The notes below the pieces were generated by a model that saw only the letters and a list, made by a program, of their open reading frames with translations, was not told the origin of the DNA and made no database searches. A stretch of 64,000 nt of DNA, taken from NCBI GenBank assembly GCA_020638995.1, contig JACKHM010000004.1, forward strand, positions 806,001 to 870,000, read 5' to 3'. Of the stretch, positions 1-8,664 are shown piece by piece (within the stretch, counting starts at the first letter, position 1; every line of letters begins with the position of its first letter). The translations under genes were made by a program, and so were the position numbers. Source of the DNA: Planctomycetaceae bacterium. Its GTDB lineage: Bacteria; Planctomycetota; Planctomycetia; Pirellulales; Pirellulaceae.

Positions 1-611
1 TGGTTGACGGCTAATCCATTGCCGGTATCTCGAACATACGTGCAAAGTCGTCCCGCCCTAAGAAACATCGGAATCTCGGTTTTCGTCGTCGCACGCCCCT
101 TGGGCAGTTTGGCCGCCTTCGACCGGGATTCGATCTCCTGTTGGAGTTCGCGTTCGGCTTCCGCGAGGCGTTGCTGGGCGTCCCTTAGCGTCTCCTCATG
201 GTCCTTAATCTGTTGTGCCGCATCGTTTATCTCCTTTTGGCGTTCAGCAACATCGGTCAACCCCTGCAACTTCCTTCGAGTCTGTTCCGCGTTCTCTTGT
301 TGCAGTTCTCGAAGCTTTTGGACTTGATCGCGAATCTCGGGGTCGACAATCTGCTGTTCGATTTGCTGCTGGGCCTCAATCGCCGTCAAGAGCTTGTCCA
401 ACTCGTCATTGGACTGCGCTAGTCGCGTTTCCGCTTCGATCAAATCGGCTTGGTCCGATTCGTTGGGGGGCGTTGAAGCCGCTTCGTTGCTGGACAAATT
501 CAGCAACAACACAACGAGGATCGAGATAAACAACACACCACCAAACGTGTTGCAGATCGTATCGAGCAGCAATTCCAAACTGCCATCGTCGTCATTGGGT
601 TTGCGACTCAT
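1..611 (-). CDS. TolR/ExbD-like single-pass membrane protein, 3' end outside window
   Basis: The gene starts with ATG at 611, overlapping the stop of the upstream gene as ATGA (608-611), and runs off the left edge (203 codons visible). The N-terminus carries the segment LDTICNTFGGVLFISILVV, a single membrane span that begins with an Asp, as in TolR/ExbD-type stator subunits. A long, highly charged coiled coil follows (about residues 45-165, rich in Q, E, R and K). The last visible part, around TEIPMFLRAGRLCTYVRD, matches the start of the extracytoplasmic module seen in the other TolR-like proteins of this locus. The inferred role is partner of the MotA/TolQ/ExbB protein at 3936-4784. The family assignment rests on topology, the Asp and the context, and the remaining domain is not visible. 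Confidence 0.72.
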   Translation of the reverse strand, partial: MSRKPNDDDGSLELLLDTICNTFGGVLFISILVVLLLNLSSNEAASTPPNESDQADLIEAETRLAQSNDELDKLLTAIEAQQQIEQQIVDPEIRDQVQKLRELQQENAEQTRRKLQGLTDVAERQKEINDAAQQIKDHEETLRDAQQRLAEAERELQQEIESRSKAAKLPKGRATTKTEIPMFLRAGRLCTYVRDTGNGLAVN

Positions 612-1441
612 TCCGCAGCGGCTCCTTTCTCGGGATCGATCGCGTTTTGGTCGGAGTTCAGCAAATCGAAGCCGACATCGAAACCCATACGTGTTATGCT
701 CGCTCGCACCAACTCGTAGTTTTCGATGCCATCTGGCTTCACGAGCAGCACGAAGTAATCTCGACTTTTGTCGAGTTGTTGTGCCCAGGCCGCGAACGCA
801 GCTCCCGTGGCATGAATGGTCGGTGGCGCCGTGACACCGGTTTTCGCCACTGAAATTGATGTGCCCGTAATCTCGACGAGCCACGGCACTTTCGCATCCC
901 CTTCCGTCGGATTGAAGATAATGCGATTTGAGCTCTTGAGCTTCTCCAGATCTTCCTTCTTCTTCTTTAGGTCATCCAGCTTCTTCTGGACGGCTTCGGG
1001 ATCGACCTTCTGGTCTCGTTCTTCGTTCAGCTTCTTCTGCTGATGAGTTGTCTGCTCGACTTGTGCTGCCAGCTCTTGAAGCTCTTTGGCAAGTCGGTCG
1101 TCCATTTGCTCCATGTCGCTAACATCTTGTTGAACCGCACGTTGGTCGAAGCCCGCGACGTCTCCGATGCGGCTGGCACCCTGAGTAAGTCGATCTTGTA
1201 ATTCTGCGATACGCGCCTGATTCCGCGCGACCGCTGCGTCCAGTTCTGTGACGCTGGTGACCGCCGCGTTGATGTCTTGCACGACTTCCTTGGTGCGCTG
1301 CGAGGGCGAGGACTCCATTTGCTGTACTAACTCTAAGGCCAGAATCAATGTTACCAGAATCATGATTCCCGTAACCGAGGTGATAATGTCCTGAAAGGCA
1401 AACAGGGAAAACGCTACGCCATTTTGTCCACGTCGCGACAT
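608..1441 (-). CDS. TolR/ExbD-like membrane protein with coiled coil
   Basis: 277 aa, ATG start at 1441, 17 nt after the stop of the vWA gene and overlapping the next gene by 4 nt. Residues about 10-40 form one membrane span (FSLFAFQDIITSVTGIMILV) with an Asp near its start, at the position of the proton-binding Asp of ExbD/TolR. Residues about 50-165 are a charged coiled coil. The C-terminal 100 residues form a module with a 'PWLVEITGTSISV' strand followed by YFVLLVKPDGIENYELVR and GFDVGFDLL. The same pattern occurs in the proteins at 22528-23283 and 23627-24472, and it resembles the extracytoplasmic domain of TolR/ExbD. It is probably the second stator-like subunit of the leftward operon. 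The exact role is not known. Confidence 0.78.
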   Translation of the reverse strand: MSRRGQNGVAFSLFAFQDIITSVTGIMILVTLILALELVQQMESSPSQRTKEVVQDINAAVTSVTELDAAVARNQARIAELQDRLTQGASRIGDVAGFDQRAVQQDVSDMEQMDDRLAKELQELAAQVEQTTHQQKKLNEERDQKVDPEAVQKKLDDLKKKKEDLEKLKSSNRIIFNPTEGDAKVPWLVEITGTSISVAKTGVTAPPTIHATGAAFAAWAQQLDKSRDYFVLLVKPDGIENYELVRASITRMGFDVGFDLLNSDQNAIDPEKGAAAE

Positions 1442-1458
1442 ACCAGCACCAATTCAAG

Positions 1459-2796
1459 CTAGGGATACCATTGAACCGCGGGCATCCGAGTTCGACCTAT
1501 CGTGTCAACTTTGAAATCGCCACCGGAGGCTTTGATAAACTTGAGCAGCTGCGGTGGTGCTTCGCAATTCAGACTTCGCCCGGATAGCGTAAATGGACGC
1601 CGTTTTCTCAATTCCTCGAAGGCGTCAATGGCGGATTCCGATCCGCCGTCCTGCAAGTCATTGTTGAACACCACCGTCCGCCGATGCAGTTTCTCAACCG
1701 CAAAGATCACTGCTTCGGTCGTGTTAACTCCGTAATACACATGCTGATCATTGACAAACTCGGCACCCACGTAGGGCATTGACATTCCGGTCTCTATGAG
1801 CTTTTGCGGTTCGGCAGCAACGGGACTCGGCGGCGCAAAGTTGCAGCCCGGGATGAGAATTAGCGGTGTATTTCGGGGGAACTTTCTCCTCAGTTCCCGG
1901 ACGAGTGCCGGAAAATCGCCAGCCATGCTGCCGGAGACATCACAGACTAACGCGATCGTTCCTTTGACTTTAACGCCGCCGATTGTTTGCATGCCGCCGC
2001 CGCTTCCGCCACCGCTTCCGCCTTCTTCCTCAGCGTTGTCAGCGGGCGCGGGAGGGGTTTCGAATCGTTGTACTCGAAACACCGAGGACGGCGGTGCGTC
2101 TTCCTCAGGGGGCGGCACTCGTTCGATAGGTTCGTCTTTCGGTAGCGCACTCGGTTGTGGCTCCTTTGGATCGGCGGATTTATGGCCGCTAGGACGCTGG
2201 GGAGTGTCCTCTTGCGACGGACGCGGATCGCCTTGTCCGCTCCCCTGCTCACCGCTTCCGGTTCCTTCGGCATCCTTGCTTCCGGGACCCTCTCCAGTGC
2301 CTGTTCCTGCGCCGCTACCACGACCCGACTGGCCACCATTCCCGGCCCCCGCCACCGTTCCTTGGCCTTCTCCTCGTCCGGCTCGAAACAAGAACAAAAG
2401 TAACAGCAGTATCAGGATCGCGCCAGCGACTATTGCCCCGGCTAGCGCCTTGCGGCGTTGGGCGACTTCTTCGGACGGACGCGGTGGCGCTGGGGGTGGC
2501 TCACGCCGGCGCGAGACTTCCTCGACAGCCGCGTGCTCAGCAGGCAGCGGTTGTGGTGCTTCGACGGTGCGTTCGTTGACGACCCGTTCGATGGTTTGTA
2601 ATGGAGTGACTTGCGATGCCCTTGCACTCAACAGCCCTTCCACCTGGGAAGCCGAGTTCCAGGCCCCACGTTCGCCACAGCGGACGAGGTCATCCGGTTT
2701 TAGCTTACCGCGAGAGGCGAGAAAGCTGAGTTCCTCGAATGAGAACGGTCCGACGGCGACACCAGCTTGTTGGCGAAACCAATTGTTCATGATCAT
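1459..2796 (-). CDS. GYF_2 domain - TM - von Willebrand factor A protein
   Basis: 445 aa; its ATG at 2796 overlaps the stop of the previous gene as ATGA. Residues 4-55 form a GYF_2-type domain (WFRQQAGVAVGPFSFEEL, then GAWNSASQ). Residues about 119-138 are a transmembrane helix. Residues 140-270 are a Gly/Ser/Pro-rich linker holding the motif SSVFRVQRFE. Residues about 276-440 form a vWA-like domain with the MIDAS motif D-V-S-G-S (Asp286) and possible later metal ligands in NTTEA and FNNDLQDGG. GYF_2 domains usually bind proline-rich peptides, and the Pro-rich 8665-10428 protein is a candidate partner. The architecture implies a cytoplasmic GYF domain and a metal-dependent adhesion domain outside the membrane. 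The linker motif is shared with the next protein upstream, so the two are mosaic paralogues. Confidence 0.82.
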   Translation of the reverse strand: MIMNNWFRQQAGVAVGPFSFEELSFLASRGKLKPDDLVRCGERGAWNSASQVEGLLSARASQVTPLQTIERVVNERTVEAPQPLPAEHAAVEEVSRRREPPPAPPRPSEEVAQRRKALAGAIVAGAILILLLLLFLFRAGRGEGQGTVAGAGNGGQSGRGSGAGTGTGEGPGSKDAEGTGSGEQGSGQGDPRPSQEDTPQRPSGHKSADPKEPQPSALPKDEPIERVPPPEEDAPPSSVFRVQRFETPPAPADNAEEEGGSGGGSGGGMQTIGGVKVKGTIALVCDVSGSMAGDFPALVRELRRKFPRNTPLILIPGCNFAPPSPVAAEPQKLIETGMSMPYVGAEFVNDQHVYYGVNTTEAVIFAVEKLHRRTVVFNNDLQDGGSESAIDAFEELRKRRPFTLSGRSLNCEAPPQLLKFIKASGGDFKVDTIGRTRMPAVQWYP

Positions 2797-3935
2797 CGGT
2801 GGCGAAATACGTGAACTCGTCTTTCCTGGCCTTGCCGAAGGGCGCCCGAAAACTTGCGTACTCTGCCATCATACTTGATGGCGACTTCGAATTTCGTGGG
2901 GTCTCGTGCCCCGTGGTTTGCGAAGTGATGGACGAAGACTTGGAATTCCCCACTGGGCGCTCCGCCCTCGGGCCAGTAGACATTCTCGACGGGCTCGTTC
3001 GAATCGGGGCCTCCGGCATTCATGTCGACATCCAACTCGCCATTGCATCGCGATCGATTGTGTTGATAGAAGATCCGTTCGCCCGACGGACACACAACGT
3101 GTAAGTCCAAGTCGTTGATGTTGTTCCAGATCAAAGTCATTTGCACTTCGCCGGTCTTGCCGCCTTCACGATCCACTCGATCAGTGAAGTCACCCAACCC
3201 GCCGCCTCCGCCACCGCCGTTCCCACTCGCTTCGGCTGGCGGCGCGTTCTCAAATCGTTGCACTCGAAACACTGCCGAGGGTGGCGGCGTTTCGTCCAAC
3301 GGTTGGTCTTCGCCGGTGGATGCTTGTTGCGGCGCGCCGTCCGCGGTGACTTCGCCTTCGAACACGATGCCTTCGCCTGCGTCATCGGTCCCTTGCGCGC
3401 TGTCGTCTGTATTGCCGTCACCTCCACCCGAACCACGTCCACTGCCGGCACCGTCTCCTTGTTGATCGCCAATTCCACGACCGGCGAGCGTCCCTTGGCT
3501 GCCTCCAGTCCCGCCGATTCGGAATAGCAAAAAGAGCAGCAGCAACAAGATCAAAATGCCGGCAATGATGCTGGATCCGATGAGGATCCGCTGTCGTGTT
3601 TCGTCGGTCGTTGGATCCTCGAACGTAGGAACGGCAGGTGGCTGTGATGCGCGGCGCGACTGTTCAGCTTCTGGAATCGTGGCCAAGACGAAGGACTCGT
3701 CGACCGGATCGTCGGCCTTCGGTTCCAGCACTCCGGACAACGTAAGTCGGTTCGGACCGCGTATTGAAGGAAACAGTTGCGGGATCGCGCTGGCCTGGCC
3801 CCATGACCCTTCCTGGCCGCAGCGGACCTGTGTGTCCGGGTGCAGTCTCCCTCGATCCTTGAGAAAACGCAGTTCTTCGATGGAGAACGGCCCCGATGAT
3901 TCGCCAGCCAGCGAGCAGTACCACTCGGACATCAT
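2793..3935 (-). CDS. GYF_2 domain - TM - DUF2135 (YfaP-like) protein
   Basis: 380 aa; ATG at 3935 lies directly after the upstream stop (TAGATGATG). Residues 1-56 are a GYF_2 domain (SEWYCSLAGESSGPFSIEEL). Residues about 118-140 are one membrane helix. Residues 143-225 are Gly/Asp-rich linker, then SAVFRVQRFE as in the vWA paralogue. Residues about 260-378 match DUF2135/YfaP: NNINDLDLHVVCPSGERI, then GELDVDMNAGGP and VENVYWPEG. That domain is a beta-sandwich commonly found with vWA proteins in bacteria; its biochemical function is unknown. Here it replaces the vWA domain of the downstream paralogue on the same chassis. Both are probably displayed outside the membrane next to the MotA/TolR-like complex. 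Confidence 0.83.
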   Translation of the reverse strand: MMSEWYCSLAGESSGPFSIEELRFLKDRGRLHPDTQVRCGQEGSWGQASAIPQLFPSIRGPNRLTLSGVLEPKADDPVDESFVLATIPEAEQSRRASQPPAVPTFEDPTTDETRQRILIGSSIIAGILILLLLLFLLFRIGGTGGSQGTLAGRGIGDQQGDGAGSGRGSGGGDGNTDDSAQGTDDAGEGIVFEGEVTADGAPQQASTGEDQPLDETPPPSAVFRVQRFENAPPAEASGNGGGGGGGLGDFTDRVDREGGKTGEVQMTLIWNNINDLDLHVVCPSGERIFYQHNRSRCNGELDVDMNAGGPDSNEPVENVYWPEGGAPSGEFQVFVHHFANHGARDPTKFEVAIKYDGRVRKFSGALRQGQERRVHVFRHR

Positions 3936-4784
3936 CTACTCCTCGACCGTCTGCTCAAAAGGCATGATCCTCAGACGGTTCACGATGTGCTTTGCGCAAT
4001 ACGCTTGGCACTCGTCGAGGAATTCTTCTTCCGACTTCTTCAAGAACGCTAGAGTGAGCTGGATAAGCAATGCCGCCACCAGCGCTTGCAATGTCGTCTC
4101 GAACGCGGTAGCAAGTCCGCCAGTCACGTCCTGCAAGGAGTCCTTGATTTGCGAGATATCGTCCGCCGTCTCAAGCACGCTGCCGAATCCGCCAATCGCT
4201 TGCGAAAGTCCCAGCACGGTGCCGATGAACCCCAGCACGGGAATGGCCCACACGAAACTGCGCAGCAACGCATAGCTAGTTTCCATCACCGACTCGTCGT
4301 GCTCGGCCTGGGATCGCAAGATATCATCAACGTCAGTGACCCGTCCCAAATTGCGGAGATTCGAAAGCGCGACGGTGATGCGATTGTATAACGTAAAGTA
4401 CTTCGGATCATCCACAGTCGCATAGACGTTGTTGATGACCTCTTCCACTGTCGTCGATGACAAGACGAAGTCCGATTCCTGCGGTATGACGAGATGCCGC
4501 AACGACTTTCTTTGAAACGCCAGTTTCCTCCACTTAACAAACAACACGACAAAAGACCAAGCCGTTAAGAAGACGATGCAGTAGGGAACGTACATGCCGC
4601 GGACGAGAAACATCTGACTGATGAAGCTATCACGAAACAAAAGTAACACTCCGATGCAGAGCAGCGTCACAATCACACCCAGTAGTGCCGTGAACCATGT
4701 ATTGACCCGGGTGTATTTGCCGCCTGGGATCCCCAAGCGTTGTTCGACGTCCTGGCGAGACCAGGAGAGTTTGATGGCTTCCAA
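3936..4784 (-). CDS. MotA/TolQ/ExbB-type proton channel protein
   Basis: I place the start at TTG 4784 (LEAIKLSWSRQ), which has AAAGGA six bases upstream and lies 35 nt after the previous stop. A longer version from TTG 4859 would overlap the upstream gene by 40 nt and has no better ribosome site. The protein is about 282 aa. Two hydrophobic helices lie near residues 28-52 and 62-84. The conserved core follows (LLRSFVWAIPVLGFIGTVLG), then a last helix pair around AFETTLQALVAALLIQLTLA. This is the TolQ/ExbB/MotA signature, and members use the proton gradient to drive a TolR/ExbD/MotB partner. The partners here are probably the TolR-like proteins at 608-1441 and 1-611. A second version lies at 21077-22501. 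Confidence 0.88.
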   Translation of the reverse strand: MEAIKLSWSRQDVEQRLGIPGGKYTRVNTWFTALLGVIVTLLCIGVLLLFRDSFISQMFLVRGMYVPYCIVFLTAWSFVVLFVKWRKLAFQRKSLRHLVIPQESDFVLSSTTVEEVINNVYATVDDPKYFTLYNRITVALSNLRNLGRVTDVDDILRSQAEHDESVMETSYALLRSFVWAIPVLGFIGTVLGLSQAIGGFGSVLETADDISQIKDSLQDVTGGLATAFETTLQALVAALLIQLTLAFLKKSEEEFLDECQAYCAKHIVNRLRIMPFEQTVEE

Positions 4785-4819
4785 GGGAGTTCCTTTGGTC
4801 CAGGTCAGTTGACGTGATA

Positions 4820-5629
4820 TTAGGTGGTCGTTGAGTCGACGGCCAGCAAGGAAAAACAAAGCATGAAGATGCCTACGATGATGCCGATCGCGAGTACGAT
4901 ATAGCCGAGGATCAGCCCGGCGATCGCCAGCCCTCGACCGCCAAGTCGCTGTTTACTGTCGACGATCTGTTTGAGTGCGATGTGACCAAACACTATGGCT
5001 AGGATGCTGCCAAAAAAGAACAACAGGGAAGTACCGAGCAGGCCGAGAACGAAGCTGGCGACCGCCATCGGCGCGGTCGATTGAGGACCGTCGACGTGAT
5101 CCTTGCGGTCCTCAACGACAATCTTAGGCAGCGTTTCCTCCGGCTCGGTCGCCAACCAAGGGAACAGGTCTGGGATGGTGGATGCCGGTGTCCAATTGGG
5201 CATTCCATCTGTCCAGACATTATCCTCGTGTGTCAGTTGGCCGGTCGAGACCAGGAATTGAAGCTGTGAGAACGCAACAGGAGTATCAATCTGAGTTCCC
5301 TTGTGCGTGTAGTACCAGTCGGCTGCACCCGAAGCGGCACCTTCATTAACCATTTCTCTCGCGTCCGATGCTGGCTCGCCCGGCGGCATCTCTTCCACCG
5401 GAGCGCCGAGGAACAAGTCACTGCCGGGCGGAAGCCTTCGCTCCTTGCGAGGCCCCACGTCGGGGAACAGTTCGGGATGTGCGGAAGCCCGCTCCCAATT
5501 CTCTCGGTCGTGGGAGATATGATGGTGGCGACTGAACTGGCCACGCTTCGCTAGTTCTTTTAGCCGCGAGGTCGTGTACGGCCCTTGAACTCGGCCTCGG
5601 CTGCGAATGTAGTATTGATCGTCCAACAT
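4820..5629 (-). CDS. Tandem GYF_2 domain protein with DUF4190-like membrane domain
   Basis: I choose ATG at 5629 (MLDDQYYIRSRG). It has GGAG eight bases upstream, and it puts the GYF domain at residue 1 as in its paralogues. A TTG at 5680 overlapping the upstream stop would add 17 residues unlike anything in the family. The product is 269 aa. Residues 3-57 and about 100-152 are two GYF_2 domains (YYIRSRGRVQGPYTTSRL; WYYTHKGTQIDTPVAFSQL). The C-terminal 80 residues hold two long hydrophobic helices around a GHIALKQI loop, the usual DUF4190 layout. It is probably a membrane-anchored adaptor binding proline-rich sequences on the cytoplasmic face. No catalytic residues are seen. Confidence 0.8.
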   Translation of the reverse strand: MLDDQYYIRSRGRVQGPYTTSRLKELAKRGQFSRHHHISHDRENWERASAHPELFPDVGPRKERRLPPGSDLFLGAPVEEMPPGEPASDAREMVNEGAASGAADWYYTHKGTQIDTPVAFSQLQFLVSTGQLTHEDNVWTDGMPNWTPASTIPDLFPWLATEPEETLPKIVVEDRKDHVDGPQSTAPMAVASFVLGLLGTSLLFFFGSILAIVFGHIALKQIVDSKQRLGGRGLAIAGLILGYIVLAIGIIVGIFMLCFSLLAVDSTTT

Positions 5630-5676
5630 TACGCTAACTCCGACAATATTTACATGCGGACGGAAATGAAGTTGCC

Positions 5677-8646
5677 TCAAGGAACTACAATATACACGGG
5701 ACGACCACTGGCCAGGCCCTGGGCATGAACCCCGCGCACGTCCAATTCGCTCCCAGCCAGCGTACCAACCTTCGCGATCTGCGGTTGATCATTCGTTCCG
5801 GGATAGGCCACGAGCAACTCCCGATTCTCGGCATCGAAGTCTGGACGAAGAATGACAGTCCACTTCTGCAAGGGGTCCCGCCGAAGCCAGCCAACCCAAG
5901 CGTATCGCGAGCCTAGCTTGGGCTTGTTTTTCTCGTTCAGCAATTCAACCACCTTCGTTGTGACGAATCTAGGCGTCATATTCGTTGTTGTGGAGGTAGG
6001 GTTCTCCAGGGTCCTGAAGCCAAGTCGTTTCAGCAATCCCGTAGCCGCCGTGCTTGTCTTTTTTCCGCTTGCGTCTTCTGGATCGACCCAAGTTGGCGCT
6101 TGGTCCAGGGCCGTTGAATCGAGCAGATCAAGGTGCGACTTATAGGCTTCCCTCATCGGTCCGCTGCCCTCGCACCCCACGCGCAGGAACAGTCCCAGCA
6201 ACTGAACACGAACCTGGGGTGCCATTTTCATGGCGTAGTCAGCGTCGAGCCCTTCCAGCAATCGGTAGAAATCTCGTTCCCAGTTGGACTCATCGAATCC
6301 AGCCAATCGATCCAGTGCGAAACGGCCGAACTTTGTTTGTGGTGCGGTCCAGTCGTATTCGCTATTGGATCCTTTGCGAATAACTTCGTTTACGAGCAAG
6401 TGCTGCGCAATTTTCGTTCCGCGAGTCTCTTCAAATCCAGTGTCAACGAAATAATAGATACTCAGCTCATTGCCTATATATGGCGGTACCTTGACGGGAT
6501 TGAAGTAGTACCGCAAGTATTGGCCGTTCTTGTACACCAATGCCACGCGCAGGTCGGGGATGCTATCTGTCAATCGTTCGTTCAGGACCAGATGCCGCGA
6601 TCGACCGTCGTCATCGACGCGTTGTGTAATTGGAGTCAGGAAGTCTACTAGCTTTCGAACGTCAGCGACTGCGGGGAAACCTGGGTACTGAGCCATGATA
6701 GCCTCAGCTTCCTCTATCAACTCGGCTGCTTCAGCCGCCGACAAGAATCTGTAGTCGCGCTGCTCCCAAACCTGAAGGAATGCATTCCAACGCTCGATAC
6801 CTTCCCAGATCTTCGGTTCCTTTTCGAGAACTTGTTTGAGCGCCGCGGCGAGCGGCTTTTGCGGCATCGCCTCGATAAACGTTGCCATCGCCGTTTGAAA
6901 GGCTAGCCGGTCGCCAACCGCACGATCGATGTTGGCTATCAGTTGGGACTCGTCTCGTGAACGCAGTTCCGATTCCCGCTGTGCGCTCAAACGCAGCACG
7001 AGTGGCTTCACTTGTTGTTTCAATTCATTGGCGACACGCGGTCGTTGCTCCAACAATTCACCTTCTTGTACAAGCCGCTTTAGGGCATCCAGATCGCTAG
7101 TATCGACAGCTTCGCAACGGGTCGCATAGCTCGTCAGGTCGGTTGCAAAGTCATCGTTGTATTGTTTCTCCATCTGTCGGCGAGTGGCCTCAATTTCGCG
7201 TCGGACGCTTGCGGCCTCCGCACGCTCGTGTTCGTTCTTGACTACTTCATCTGCGTCGTAAAGGAAGCTACGGGCGGGCCCATACCCTTCCCAAGATGTG
7301 CCAGACTCTCTTGCCGAATCGAGCAATTGACGCAGTCGAGCCTGGCGGCCTTCCTCCTCCGACCGTATGTTGTGCATCTTGCTGACCAACTCTTGGATCT
7401 CTTTGCTGGTATAGACTTCCGGTGCGATCTGCTCCAACTTTGAGGCATACGCCTCAGCTTCTGCAATGCTTCCGGAGTCGACAAGTTGCGTGAGACTGGC
7501 GACATACTTCGCCTGAACTCCCGCCCTCGCATGGGCATAAATCCCCCAAGCGATGATCCCGCCAACCAGTGCAATCAGCGAGACCGAGCCCAGCGCAATC
7601 AGCCGACTGCGGCGGCGAGCGTTGACATCCAAAGCTTCAAAGCGTTCGGCCAGACGGATGGTCAATTGCGACGAGATCTCACGGTCGGAACTTTGCAACT
7701 TGTAGTACAATCGCTCTAGATCTTGACGCGGCACCCAGTCGTCCAATGCCTGATCGATCGCGGCAAGTGTCGAGGCATAGTCCGCCTCTTCTTGTTCGCT
7801 TCGATCCTGCTCGGCAAGCCATTCCAGCGCGGGGGCGACAAGTTCGACGAGCGGATCGTCCTCGCCATCCAACGCAATCGCGGCTTGGGCGTGCCAGCGC
7901 GAACGGAGCAGACGACCACGCGCGACATCGAATCCAGAATGTGCGCTAGTCAACTCGTCGACCAGTTGATCGAGTCGCCGACGTGCTACTTTAACGCGCA
8001 CCGCCGTGTGAGACTTGGTCGCTTTATCAATGATCTCGTTTGAGGGTGCTTGCATCCAGTCGCGAGCGCGGACTTCCTGCTCGAGTAACGCCAGTGCTGG
8101 CAAATCATCGCCGGCAAATGCGGCTTCGATCTCGCCTCGCAATTGGTTGTGTCGAACCTTTTCATAGGCGCGGATATCGTCTTGCCAGATCGGAGTGCCG
8201 GAGTCACGATGTGCGAGTGTTCGCAGGATCGCCAGCCGAGTGGGCAAAGGGCTGCGCAACAATGCGTGCAACCGATGCTGTCGCAACAGATCACCCAGCG
8301 ACGCCTCTTCGTTGTAGGCGTCGTTCAATTGCTCAGCGATTTCTGTGAGTATCCGGGGCGGGCCCGGACAACTGAATTGCTTGGCGAAATCAACCCACAC
8401 GTCAAACTCGGGAAAATCAATGATGGCAACGATGTTCAGAAGGTTCGGCTCTGCCTCGCAACGGTGAATGGCTTCAGTTCGCAAGCCGCTATCCAGTAGT
8501 GCACCACACTCGCGCAACCGCTCGTTCACTTCGCCGATGGCCCTCGCGTATCTCTCATCCAGTTCTCGCATCGCCTCTTTTGTCGGATCGATTTCGGCCG
8601 TGAGCACGGTGCGGATGTCATCAGTGATCTGTTCATAGTCAAGCAT
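5677..8646 (-). CDS. Large single-pass membrane protein of unknown function
   Basis: 989 aa, ATG start at 8646, 18 nt after the previous stop. Residues 1-345 are alpha-helical, charged and without a signal peptide, so they are presumably cytoplasmic. Residues about 347-372 form one membrane helix (LIALGSVSLIALVGGIIAWG). The remaining 615 residues, presumably outside the membrane, begin with a coiled-coil or helical-repeat region to about residue 640. A globular region follows, with YFNPVKVPPYIGNELSIYYF, and a beta-rich end containing YAWVGWLRRDPLQKW. I do not recognise a family. Its place between the GAP1-like gene pair and the GYF/stator genes suggests a structural scaffold linking the cytoplasmic GTPase part to the envelope. 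No enzymatic motif was found. Confidence 0.8.
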   Translation of the reverse strand: MLDYEQITDDIRTVLTAEIDPTKEAMRELDERYARAIGEVNERLRECGALLDSGLRTEAIHRCEAEPNLLNIVAIIDFPEFDVWVDFAKQFSCPGPPRILTEIAEQLNDAYNEEASLGDLLRQHRLHALLRSPLPTRLAILRTLAHRDSGTPIWQDDIRAYEKVRHNQLRGEIEAAFAGDDLPALALLEQEVRARDWMQAPSNEIIDKATKSHTAVRVKVARRRLDQLVDELTSAHSGFDVARGRLLRSRWHAQAAIALDGEDDPLVELVAPALEWLAEQDRSEQEEADYASTLAAIDQALDDWVPRQDLERLYYKLQSSDREISSQLTIRLAERFEALDVNARRRSRLIALGSVSLIALVGGIIAWGIYAHARAGVQAKYVASLTQLVDSGSIAEAEAYASKLEQIAPEVYTSKEIQELVSKMHNIRSEEEGRQARLRQLLDSARESGTSWEGYGPARSFLYDADEVVKNEHERAEAASVRREIEATRRQMEKQYNDDFATDLTSYATRCEAVDTSDLDALKRLVQEGELLEQRPRVANELKQQVKPLVLRLSAQRESELRSRDESQLIANIDRAVGDRLAFQTAMATFIEAMPQKPLAAALKQVLEKEPKIWEGIERWNAFLQVWEQRDYRFLSAAEAAELIEEAEAIMAQYPGFPAVADVRKLVDFLTPITQRVDDDGRSRHLVLNERLTDSIPDLRVALVYKNGQYLRYYFNPVKVPPYIGNELSIYYFVDTGFEETRGTKIAQHLLVNEVIRKGSNSEYDWTAPQTKFGRFALDRLAGFDESNWERDFYRLLEGLDADYAMKMAPQVRVQLLGLFLRVGCEGSGPMREAYKSHLDLLDSTALDQAPTWVDPEDASGKKTSTAATGLLKRLGFRTLENPTSTTTNMTPRFVTTKVVELLNEKNKPKLGSRYAWVGWLRRDPLQKWTVILRPDFDAENRELLVAYPGTNDQPQIAKVGTLAGSELDVRGVHAQGLASGRPVYIVVP

Positions 8647-8664
8647 ACTCGAACCTCATCGGAA

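Noticed and set aside
1796..2878. Open frame of 360 codons on the plus strand opposite the vWA gene
   Set aside because: Composition is Pro/Ser/Gly low complexity produced by the antisense of the Gly-rich linker.
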